Positions 33,985 to 40,983 of a stretch of 64,000 bases of DNA are shown here, in pieces. The position numbers and the translations under genes are program-made. Position 1 is the first letter of the stretch, and each line of letters starts with the position of its first letter. The notes under the pieces are model-generated. The model was given only the letters and a program-made list of their open reading frames with translations. It was not told the DNA's origin and ran no database searches. Source of the DNA: Acidobacteriota bacterium (lineage in GTDB: Bacteria; Acidobacteriota; Thermoanaerobaculia; Gp7-AA8); the NCBI GenBank assembly GCA_003223645.1, contig QHVT01000010.1, positions 62,001 through 126,000 of the forward strand, given 5' to 3'.

Positions 33985-34659
33985 TCAGTCTTCTTCGACG
34001 GCGCGAAGCACTTTCAGCGCGCGCTTGCGCAGCGGTCCCATGAACGGGAGCGAGGCCGCGCGCAGGAGCTGGACGACGAGGTCGAGCGTCGCGCCGGTGA
34101 GGCGATGCGTGCGGCGCTGCTTCGGCGAGTCGTCGATGATCCAGTAGTAGATGAGTCCCATCTCGTACAGCCAAAGTAAATGCGGGAGATGCGGTGCGAT
34201 ATCGCGCGGAACTTTCAGGTCGGAGCCGTCGAGCGCACGCCAGAACCAGGCGATGTGATCGTCGCGCACTTCCTTCGTCTCTTTGCTGAACGGTGAGAGC
34301 GGATTGCGCGGATCGACACCGGTTTTCAGAAGCGCCGCGAGCAGCTTTCGATGCGCGGAGAACTGCTCGAACTTCGCGTCGATGATTCCGGCGATGCGTT
34401 TCCGCAGGTCTTTCGTCGACGCGATGATCTTCGCGAACGTCTCCGCCGACTCCTCCTCGGTGCGCAAATAGAACGCCAGAACGAGATCTTCCTTCGATCG
34501 ATAGTAGTAGTAGGCCGCACCCGTCGCGACGCCCGCCTCGGCCGCGACGTCGCGCATCGTCGTGTCGTCGAACCCGCGCTCGCGAAAGAGACGCAGCGCG
34601 GCATCGAGAATGCGGTTGCGCGTCTCTTCGGCTTTCGGAGTGGGCATCGGCGCGAGCAT
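33985..34659 (-). CDS. TetR-family transcriptional regulator
   Basis: 224 residues. The N-terminal HTH (residues about 12-58) is classic: RNRILDAALRLFRERGFDDT ... GVATGAAYYYYRSKEDLVL. The rest is a helical ligand domain with KLLAALLKTGVDPRNPLSPF. A GGAGG site stands 7 bp before the ATG at 34659. It lies downstream of the epimerase gene, separated by a family D hairpin. Candidate operators (GAACGTGTTC dyads) flank the promoter region of that epimerase and of orn. Confidence 0.9.
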   Translation of the reverse strand: MLAPMPTPKAEETRNRILDAALRLFRERGFDDTTMRDVAAEAGVATGAAYYYYRSKEDLVLAFYLRTEEESAETFAKIIASTKDLRKRIAGIIDAKFEQFSAHRKLLAALLKTGVDPRNPLSPFSKETKEVRDDHIAWFWRALDGSDLKVPRDIAPHLPHLLWLYEMGLIYYWIIDDSPKQRRTHRLTGATLDLVVQLLRAASLPFMGPLRKRALKVLRAVEED

Positions 34660-34672
34660 ATCGATTTCCTCC

Positions 34673-34749
34673 GTTGCGCGGTCGCTCGTTTGCGCGGTTG
34701 CGCGGGCTCGCGATTCGGACAACCGCGTGACTGCGCAACCGCGCAACCG
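34673..34749. repeat. Palindromic element, family D
   Basis: GTTGCGCGGTCGCTCGTTTG opposes CGCGTGACTGCGCAACCGCG. Other copies are at 56441-56510 and, as split arms, at 60213-60252 and 60675-60719. Confidence 0.85.
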
Positions 34750-34753
34750 AAAA

Positions 34754-35731
34754 TCAGTAGCTCGGCGCCGGCTCTCCCAACTCGCCGCCCGCGCCGCGCC
34801 AGCGCGCGCAGAGGTCGTGCGCGGCCGCGCGCCAGTCGGGGAACGAGAACTCGAATCCGCTTTCGAGGAGACGTCGCGGGACGGCGCGGCGGCTTTTCAA
34901 CACCAGCTCAGTCTCGGTGTGAAAGAGAGCCGCGCCGAGCGGCAGCAGCCAGCGCGGAACGGGGAGCGAAAGGTGCGCGCCCCATTCGTCGCGAAGCGCG
35001 CGCATGAACTCCGCGTTCGGGAGCGGATGCGGCGACGCGAGGTTGACCGCGCCGGACATTTCGCGATGCGCGATCAGCCAGCGGATCGCGCGCACGAAGT
35101 CGTCGGCGTGGATCCAGGACATGTACTGTTTGCCGTCGCCGAGGCGGCCGAAGCCGAGGCGGATGTTCCGAAGGAGCGCGTGAAACGCGCCGCCGTGCTC
35201 GGGCATCATCACCATCGCCGTGCGCAGCTTCACCTTGCGCGTGGCGGGACAAATCGTGAGATCGGTTTCGCGCTCCCACGCCTGCGCGACGTCGATCGAG
35301 AAGCGCCACTCCGCCGGCGCCTCCGGCTCGATGCCGCCGATGATGCCGGTGCGCTCGTCGTTCGGAGCGTCGAAGCGATGCGCGTAGATCGTGGCGGTGC
35401 TCATCTGCAGCCAGACCTTGGGCGAGCGGCGTACTTTCGCGATTACGCGGCCGAGGACGCGCGTGGAGAATACACGCGACTCGAGGATCTCGCGCCGGTT
35501 CACTTCGTTGTAGCGGCAGTCGACGCTGCGCCCGGCGAGATTGATCACCGCGTCCGCGCCGTCGATCTCCTCCGCCCACACGCCCACCGACCGCCCGTCC
35601 CAATTCACCACCCTCCACGGCGCGGGCTGAGGATTGCGGCTGAGCACGACCACCTCCTCCCCTCCTCGATGGAACGACTCCGCCAGCAGCGTGCCGACGT
35701 GTCCTGTGCCTCCGGGAATGACGATCTTCAT
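34754..35731 (-). CDS. NAD-dependent epimerase/SDR protein, TIGR01777 (SulA/YfcH-like) family
   Basis: 325 residues. The nucleotide motif is IPGGTGHVGTLLAESF (GGTGxxG). DAVINLAGRSVDCRY and LQMSTATIYAHR are typical of the YfcH-like extended SDR family, as is the C-terminal domain (LPVPRWLLPLGAALF ... RRLLESGFEFSFPDW, DUF1731). The active-site Tyr of ordinary SDRs is replaced in context by an ATIYAH segment, as is usual here. The promoter region contains two TetR-type dyads, so regulation by the downstream TetR gene product is likely. Confidence 0.9.
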   Translation of the reverse strand: MKIVIPGGTGHVGTLLAESFHRGGEEVVVLSRNPQPAPWRVVNWDGRSVGVWAEEIDGADAVINLAGRSVDCRYNEVNRREILESRVFSTRVLGRVIAKVRRSPKVWLQMSTATIYAHRFDAPNDERTGIIGGIEPEAPAEWRFSIDVAQAWERETDLTICPATRKVKLRTAMVMMPEHGGAFHALLRNIRLGFGRLGDGKQYMSWIHADDFVRAIRWLIAHREMSGAVNLASPHPLPNAEFMRALRDEWGAHLSLPVPRWLLPLGAALFHTETELVLKSRRAVPRRLLESGFEFSFPDWRAAAHDLCARWRGAGGELGEPAPSY

Positions 35732-35747
35732 GGCCTTGCCTCGTTTC

Positions 35748-35817
35748 TGAACGTGTTCAAAAGTAATGTAGGCTCGCCGCCCGCAACCGTCAAGTAAATT
35801 TTTGAACGTGTTCGAAA
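35748..35817. promoter_or_regulatory. Paired GAACGTGTTC operators in a divergent promoter region
   Basis: TGAACGTGTTCA at 35748-35759 and TTTGAACGTGTTCGAAA at 35801-35817 share the dyad GAAC-GT-GTTC. They lie between the epimerase start (35731, minus) and orn (plus). A TATAAT at 35820-35825 directly abuts the second site. The layout fits a TetR repressor binding both sites. Confidence 0.7.
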
Positions 35818-35819
35818 CA

Positions 35820-35825
35820 TATAAT
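35820..35825 (+). promoter_or_regulatory. Putative -10 box of orn
   Basis: A perfect TATAAT, 11 bp before the chosen orn ATG. Transcription would begin within a few bases of the start codon, giving a leaderless or near-leaderless message. Confidence 0.5.
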
Positions 35826-35835
35826 GCGCGGAGAC

Positions 35836-36396
35836 ATGGCGACCAAGCGCAGCAAGAAGCACCTCGTCTGGATCGACTGCGAGATGACCGGCCTCGACGC
35901 GGAGCAGGACGTGCTGCTCGAGATCGCGACGATCATCACGGACTACGAGCTCGAGATCGTCGCGCGCGGGCCGGTGCTGGCGATCAGGCAGAGCGAGGCG
36001 AGACTAAAGTCCATGAACGCGTGGAACCGCAGCACGCACGGCAAGAGCGGTCTCACCGAGCGCGTGCGCAACGAAGGAGTTCCGCTGGAGGAAGCGGAGC
36101 GGCTGACGCTCAATTTCGTGAAGCGCTGGTGCTACAAGAAGACCGCGCCGCTGTGCGGCAACTCGATCGGGCAGGACAAGCGGTTCCTCATCCACTACAT
36201 GCCGCAGCTCATCGACTTCCTGCATTACAAAGTCGTCGACGTCAGCTCGATCAAGGTGCTGGTGAATGAATGGTACGGAGGCCGCTACTGCCCGCCGCCG
36301 AAGAAGGACCTGCACCAGGCGCTGGCGGACATCGAGGAGTCGATCGCGGAGCTGGATTACTACAAGCGGAATGTGTTCGTGAGGTCAGGCCCCTAG
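35836..36396 (+). CDS. orn: Oligoribonuclease
   Basis: 186 residues, the usual length. A 3'-5' exoribonuclease that degrades nanoRNAs of two to five nucleotides. DEDDh residues: HLVWIDCEMTGLD (first Asp/Glu), GNSIGQDKRFL (Asp), and HQALADIEESIAEL (His and Asp). MATKRSKKHL at 35836 is preferred over an ATG at 35824 that overlaps the TATAAT. The promoter overlaps a TetR-type operator, which is unusual for a housekeeping RNase. Confidence 0.95.
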   Translation: MATKRSKKHLVWIDCEMTGLDAEQDVLLEIATIITDYELEIVARGPVLAIRQSEARLKSMNAWNRSTHGKSGLTERVRNEGVPLEEAERLTLNFVKRWCYKKTAPLCGNSIGQDKRFLIHYMPQLIDFLHYKVVDVSSIKVLVNEWYGGRYCPPPKKDLHQALADIEESIAELDYYKRNVFVRSGP

Positions 36397-36511
36397 AGGC
36401 ATCCAAGTCTTCAGCCACTCCCGCAGTTGGTTCCAACTCAGAGGATCAAGGGCTACCAAACTTCCTCTAAACACAACTTCCGCCAGAAGTTGCGCGGCGA
36501 CGCGGACATCG

Positions 36512-37570
36512 TCACCGCCGATCGCCGTTTGGTCCAGCGCTTTTTCGACCGCTCGCGGATGGTGGAGCAGATGCCCGCTTCGGCCGCGGCTCGAACGAAA
36601 GATCCAACGCCGGCCGGTCCATCAGCTCGCCGATGGCCGCACGGTCGATCCCTGCGTCTTCGAGAGCCCGCCGCAGCGCCTTGAACAAGCGGTCGAGGCG
36701 CTTGTAGATCTTCTTCGGCTCGAGGCCCATGATCCGCGCGATCTCCGGCACCGGCGCTTCATTCCAGAACCGCAAACGCAGAATGAGCCGGTCTTCCGGG
36801 CTGAAGCCGCCCATCGCGCGATCGAGACCAGCGGCAGCGGAGCGCAATGCGAGCTCGCGCTCGCCGGCGCGCACGCGTTCGTCCGCCGAATCCTCGCCGG
36901 GAAGCGCTGCCAGCACGTTCTCGTCCGAGACGAGCACCGGCCGAGGTTTGCGGAGTGGGAGTCGGATGTAGATGGCTTCGAGCTCTCCGACGGAGTAGGA
37001 CTGCGAATGGCCCTGCGTGAGCAGCGTCACGGCCTCCGAGAACGAGAAGCCGTCGCGACTCAGCAGGCGTTCGAGAGTGATGGCCTTCTCCCCAAGCGCT
37101 CTTGCTTGGGCGGATGGCCGCCATTTCCCCCATTGCTCGACGCGCCACTGTTGGAACAGACGCATGATCACGGTGGTGAGATAGGTGGTGAAGCTGCTGC
37201 GGCCTTCGAATTTGCGGATGATCTGGTAGTCGTTTTCGAGCAGTTTCACGAGCACGGCCTGGGCGAACTCCGCGGTCTCGTCAGCGGTCAAATGGCTTCG
37301 GCGCGCGATGAACGCAGCGATTCGCTTCATCGATGCCATTTGTTGGAGGAACGTCGTTGCAGGATTGGGCGCGGAAGCGGGGCGCGCGGAAGCTTGCCGC
37401 ACGCGCGGAGTCCGCTCGTCGATCAGTGCCCGAACCGCGGCGATCGCCGGCTCCACGCGCACGCCGTAGTGCTCCAGCTCGCGACGGATCTCGTCGGTCG
37501 GAGCCGTCGCGTAGTGACGCTCGTCGGCGTCGAGCTCGCGGTATAAGCGATCGTCAGTTCGGTCGTTCAT
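36512..37570 (-). CDS. ECF-like RNA polymerase sigma factor (large)
   Basis: 352 residues. Region 2 is recognisable in ETAEFAQAVLVKLLENDYQI and FEGRSSFTTYLTTVIMRLFQ (residues about 95-145). Region 4 is in FSPEDRLILRLRFWNEAPVP and EIARIMGLEPKKIYKRLDRL (about 265-310). About 90 residues precede region 2, an extra linker lies between regions 2 and 4, and a Pro/Ser/Arg-rich tail follows. It is larger than normal ECF sigmas (about 180-200). It overlaps the next upstream sigma-like gene by 17 bp. No anti-sigma gene is seen. Confidence 0.8.
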   Translation of the reverse strand: MNDRTDDRLYRELDADERHYATAPTDEIRRELEHYGVRVEPAIAAVRALIDERTPRVRQASARPASAPNPATTFLQQMASMKRIAAFIARRSHLTADETAEFAQAVLVKLLENDYQIIRKFEGRSSFTTYLTTVIMRLFQQWRVEQWGKWRPSAQARALGEKAITLERLLSRDGFSFSEAVTLLTQGHSQSYSVGELEAIYIRLPLRKPRPVLVSDENVLAALPGEDSADERVRAGERELALRSAAAGLDRAMGGFSPEDRLILRLRFWNEAPVPEIARIMGLEPKKIYKRLDRLFKALRRALEDAGIDRAAIGELMDRPALDLSFEPRPKRASAPPSASGRKSAGPNGDRR

Positions 37571-38147
37571 CGGTCGGTCTCGTTTCCCGTCTCTGCCGGT
37601 CGCGGTAGCGCGCGAGGCGACGGTTCATGTTGTGAATCTCAGCGACGGTGACGCCGAGAGCGTGGGCATATTCAGCGGCGTTCCGGCACTGCTCTTCGAT
37701 CAGCAGGCGGATGTAATCCGTCATCAGTTTGTCCGCCGCGAAGTCCCGGAGCACGCACGCTACATCCGCGGCTGCCGCGAGCTCCGACTCTCGCGGCGTG
37801 TACTTCCAATCCATCAAGAGATCCCCGCTTTCTTCGATCGGCGTGTGGACGTAGCGGTTCTCCTCTTTTTCGGCGAGATGGCTGACGAGGCTTCTCACCA
37901 CCATCACGAAGAAGACGTAGAGGCCGACGTTTTCCTTCGGAAACTTGCGGACGCCGCTCAGCGCCTGCTGGAACGCCTTCTGGACGACGTCTTCCGGCGT
38001 CTCGCCGGACGGCGGTAAGCCCTTCCAGCGGCGGCACATCTTCCTGCGTGCGAGGCCGAGCAGCCTGGTCACGAGCTCGTCCAGGTCCGCCTTCGCCAGC
38101 GCGGCCAGCAGGCGCGGATCGGCGGGCGGTTGTTCGTTCTCGCTCAT
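37554..38147 (-). CDS. ECF-like sigma factor (small)
   Basis: 197 residues. Region 2 is seen around GETPEDVVQKAFQQALSGVR and YVFFVMVVRSLVSHLAEKEE. Region 4 is weaker (AAEYAHALGVTVAEIHNMNR). The ATG at 38147 starts MSENEQPPAD. The 3' end overlaps the following larger sigma gene, so both are made from one message. A TATATA stretch 13 bp upstream may be the promoter. Two sigma-like genes in tandem without an anti-sigma are unusual. Confidence 0.7.
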   Translation of the reverse strand: MSENEQPPADPRLLAALAKADLDELVTRLLGLARRKMCRRWKGLPPSGETPEDVVQKAFQQALSGVRKFPKENVGLYVFFVMVVRSLVSHLAEKEENRYVHTPIEESGDLLMDWKYTPRESELAAAADVACVLRDFAADKLMTDYIRLLIEEQCRNAAEYAHALGVTVAEIHNMNRRLARYRDRQRRETRPTDERPN

Positions 38148-38268
38148 GGCCTCACATCGTATATACCGGCGGCGAGCGCAATTTCGCCATCCATCCTCCT
38201 CCGCTCTCCACCCTATAATTTCGGGAGCAGATCCCCATTCATTCCAATCGCACTGCAAGGAGGGTTGT

Positions 38269-38529
38269 ATGTCCCGACATCTCCTCGTCCTTTCTTTGCT
38301 CATCATCGCCGCCTTCGCCGCGACCGCCGACGACTGGCAGTTCATCGGGCCGAAGAACTTCGGCGCGCGCGTGACCTCGCTGGCGGTTGATCAAAAAAAG
38401 CCAACCATGTTTTTGCCGGCTCGGCGAGTGGCGGGCTTGGGGAGAAGAGGGGCGCGAGCGAGAGCTGGCGCTACGTCAACACTGGCTTTCAAGAGTCGAA
38501 GTCGAGCCGGAGAAGTGCGTCAAGCCTGA
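38269..38529 (+). pseudogene. Broken exported sortilin/BNR-repeat-like protein (5' remnant)
   Basis: A perfect AAGGAGG precedes the ATG. The start is a signal peptide (HLLVLSLLIIAAFAATA) followed by DDWQFIGPKNFGARVTSLAV, the usual opening of exported beta-propeller/BNR-repeat proteins. After VDQKKP the frame is lost at the A7 run near 38393. The other frame continues HVFAGSASGGL, the expected next strand. Beyond about 38.45 kb no similar coding remains. It is either a frameshifted and truncated pseudogene or, less likely, an assembly error. Confidence 0.7.
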
Positions 38530-38691
38530 AAAGTCAAAAGGCGTTTGCACGATCAGTTCGAACAGCAACGGACCACGCCAAGACTGGGTTGTCTGCCCGT
38601 ACCGTATCTTTGATCCGAATCTCATCGACTCGGTCGCGGCACGGCTCTACGGCGTCACGAACGCAGACTCTCTCCACACCGTGGCAGCCAC

Positions 38692-39164
38692 GATTGATAT
38701 CACCCCATATCAATCACGCGTCCGCCGCACCCGTCCGAGCAGTCGCCGAGGCCACGATTGATATGGCCCCATATCAATCGCACGGTCGCCGTGTCCACGA
38801 TTGATATCACCCCATATCAATCGCACGTCCCCCGCACCCGTTCGTGCGCTCGCCGAGGCCACGATTGATATGGCCCGATATCAATCACAGGCTCGCCGAG
38901 GTCACGATTGATATGACCCCATATCAATCACACGTCCCCCGCACCCGTTCGTGAGGTCGCCGGGGTCACGATTGATATGGCCCCATATCAATCACGGGCT
39001 CGCCGGGGTCACGATTGATATGACCCCATATCAATCACACGTCCGCCGAACCCGTTCGTGAGGTCGCCGGGGTCACGATTGATATGGCTCCATATCAATC
39101 GCACCTTCGCCGCACGCGTCCGGGCGGTCGACGAGGGAAGGATCGATGTCACTCCGTCTCCCTC
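38692..39164. repeat. Regular array of 24-bp palindromes (107-bp super-period)
   Basis: Eight units GATTGATAT-N6-ATATCAATC start at 38692, 38756, 38799, 38863, 38906, 38970, 39013 and 39077. The steps are 64, 43, 64, 43, 64, 43 and 64 bp. The odd units have centres CACCCC or GACCCC; the even ones GGCCCC, GGCCCG or GGCTCC. Long spacers contain CCGCACCCGTTCGTG-like text, short ones GGCTCGCCGGGGTCAC. A decayed ninth unit is visible at 39141. The 107-bp period is not a multiple of three and the frames contain stops, so it is not coding. No cas or transposase genes are near. Confidence 0.93.
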
Positions 39165-39193
39165 CTGGCTCCGGGGCCTGCATAATCAGGCCA

Positions 39194-39776
39194 TGCAGAG
39201 CGATGATCGGGAGACCTCCGCTCCTCCCGTGGTGACAGTCGAGCCGGCCGGGACGCCGGCCACACTGGTTGTGACGGACATCCTCGCGCCGGTGCAGACG
39301 GCTCCTCCGCCACTGGCCGAACCGGAAGTGCTCGTGGCGGGGCTGCGCTATCTGCAGCAGCGCATCCCCGAGTTCACGCAGCTGTCGGTGCAGGAAAAGC
39401 GATCGCACGCCCGTGCGGCGAACCTCGATCCGGAGTTCATCGAGAACGGTCTGCACGCGGCCGGCGTCTTCCGGGACACGAAGCTTCTCGTGGGCCGGAA
39501 CAGCGAGGAGCTTCGGGAGGAGGACGAGGAGATCCGCCGCTGGGACGCGGTCATCCTGGAAATGCGGGCCCTCATTGACGGGATCGAGGCTGCGAACCTG
39601 AAGCGGAAGCACCGCCTCGGCAGCGCCATCCTGACGATTTACCGAGTCATCGGAATCTACCTCCGCACCCCCGCCCAGAGGACGCCTACCTGCGCCCGTA
39701 CTACGAGAACATGAGACGGGCCTATCTGAAGACGCAGCGGTTCCGCGGGCGGAAGAAGAAGGAAGAGCCGGAATGA
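39194..39776 (+). pseudogene. Hypothetical protein gene with a C-run frameshift
   Basis: From MQSDDRETS the frame reads through a helical protein (LRYLQQRIPEFTQLSVQEKR; LDPEFIENGLHAAGVFRDTK; RWDAVILEMRALIDGIEAAN) to YRVIGIYLR. At a CCCCC run near 39670 the frame shifts. The next frame continues EDAYLRPYYENMRRAYLKTQ and a Lys/Glu-rich end at 39776. The continuation is clearly one protein of about 190 residues, so this is a single-base indel, either a true mutation or a sequence error. I do not recognise a function. Confidence 0.65.
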
Positions 39777-39799
39777 GCTTCGCCCGCGCTGAGCTGTCT

Positions 39800-40050
39800 A
39801 CCCTCGCAGTTTGATTGCGGCTGCTACGGCCGACGCGCGGTAAGGGTCATCAACATCCACGCGGACAACGTGGGACCGCCGACGGCTTGCACCGTGAGCG
39901 TTGCTGACGCGGCGGCGCCGGGGGGCCGCGTTGGTTGAGGTGACTTGCGGCGTGGTGTTGAGCTGCCTTCATCCTTCGCGGGATCGAGCGTGATGTCTCC
40001 CCACGTCAGCGCGAGATTATTGCTCGGCCGTAAAAGTCAGCGTAGAAGTG
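39800..40050 (-). pseudogene. Possible remnant of an exported protein C-terminus
   Basis: On the minus strand, codons ending GGPTLSAWMLMTLTARR and then a stop resemble IPTL-type C-terminal sorting tails (xPTLSxWxLxxL). Before it a short run LTWGDITLDPA looks coding, but the frame is interrupted and no start exists. This stretch otherwise holds nothing I can identify. Confidence 0.3.
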
Positions 40051-40058
40051 GTCCTCGA

Positions 40059-40179
40059 CTAGGAGTTTGCGCGGCAGAAACGACGATCTCAGGCGCGTTG
40101 CGCCGCTCGAAGCCGCATTCGTGACGTGGCGGCAAGCAGGCCGCAAGGCGGAGCAATCCACGCAGCCGCCCGTGGCGGC
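40059..40179 (+). repeat. About 120-bp dispersed repeat, copy 2
   Basis: The inverse copy of 23763-23884; by eye no mismatch over about 114 bp. It ends exactly at the rbfA stop codon (CTA at 40180-40182 on the plus strand). Confidence 0.9.
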
Positions 40180-40584
40180 CTACTCCTCGGAGGCCGGGAG
40201 GCCAGGCGGCTCGGAGGCTTCCTCCTCGTCGTCCGGCGGCTTCGGCGGCATCACCTCACGTAGCAACGTCTCGATTCGCAGCGCGCGCATCGCCGTCTCG
40301 TCGTATCGGAAATCCAGTTCCGGCGTATAGCGGAGGTGAATGCGCTTGCCGAGGAGATGGCGCACTTTGCCGGCGACGCGGCGCAGCTCTTCGACCGCTT
40401 GCTTTGTGTCCTCTTCTTTGAGGCCGGTCATGTAGACGCGCGCGTAGTGGAGGTCGGGGCTGACTTCGACTTCGCTGATGGACGACCAGCCGATGTTCAC
40501 GTCCTTCAGATCGGTGCGCAGGACCTGCGCGAGTGCGTCGCGGATGTTTTCACCGACGCGCGAGGTGCGTCTCGTTTTTTTCAT
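40180..40584 (-). CDS. rbfA: Ribosome-binding factor A
   Basis: 134 residues. Binds the 30S subunit during late 16S rRNA maturation. Seen: the N-terminal RTSRVGENIRDALAQVL, the strand VSPDLHYARVYMTG, and LRYTPELDFRYDETAMRALR. A Glu/Pro-rich tail (DDEEEASEPPGLPASEE) extends beyond the KH-like fold. The start overlaps the DUF503 stop (ATGA). Last gene of the rimP-nusA-infB operon; its stop abuts a dispersed repeat. Confidence 0.96.
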   Translation of the reverse strand: MKKTRRTSRVGENIRDALAQVLRTDLKDVNIGWSSISEVEVSPDLHYARVYMTGLKEEDTKQAVEELRRVAGKVRHLLGKRIHLRYTPELDFRYDETAMRALRIETLLREVMPPKPPDDEEEASEPPGLPASEE

Positions 40585-40886
40585 AGCGAAGCTTCTTCGT
40601 CGAAATCCAACTTCTCGCTGGTCCAGCCGGCCAGCACCGCGTTGGCGTGGCCGTCGACCCAGTTCTGGATTTTATCCAGCAATGAGTCTGCCGAGTCGTG
40701 GCGATCGGCCACGAACGAGACCGCCAGCCGCGCGCGCTGATGCACGTCGTGCAGCGCCACTTCGTTCGCGGAGATGTTGAAGGTGTGGCGAAGACGGTCG
40801 CGAAGAGACTTCACGACCGCCCTCTTGTCTTTGAGTGATTGCGCGTATTCGATGTGGATCTCGAAGAGTGCGACGGCGACGACCAT
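40581..40886 (-). CDS. DUF503 (YlxP-like) protein
   Basis: 101 residues. VALFEIHIEYAQSLKDKRAV followed by VKSLRDRLRHTFNISANEVA is the DUF503 signature. The family sits between infB and rbfA in many bacteria and is thought to help ribosome maturation; the biochemical role is unsettled. Start MVVAVALFEI at 40886; a family B hairpin lies between it and infB. Confidence 0.93.
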   Translation of the reverse strand: MVVAVALFEIHIEYAQSLKDKRAVVKSLRDRLRHTFNISANEVALHDVHQRARLAVSFVADRHDSADSLLDKIQNWVDGHANAVLAGWTSEKLDFDEEASL

Positions 40887-40890
40887 GGTT

Positions 40891-40981
40891 AGATGGCGGA
40901 TGACGGATGGCAGATGGCAGAACCGAGACGCAACGCGTGCGCTCGCGCTTTCTGCCATCCGCCATCGGCCATCTGCCATCC
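40891..40981. repeat. Palindromic element, family B
   Basis: AGATGGCGGATGACGGATGG opposes CCGCCATCGGCCATCTGCC. The second copy is at 57783-57852. It lies inside the infB-DUF503 gap of an operon, so it is unlikely to be a strong terminator. Confidence 0.85.
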
Positions 40982-40983
40982 GA

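Noticed and set aside
38692-39100. The palindrome array as a CRISPR array
   Set aside because: Repeats are perfect dyads, spacers are repeated themselves in two alternating types, and no cas genes are present.
39058-39193. An upstream extension of the 39194 gene through the palindrome array
   Set aside because: The extension only translates array sequence; the 107-bp period is not a multiple of three.
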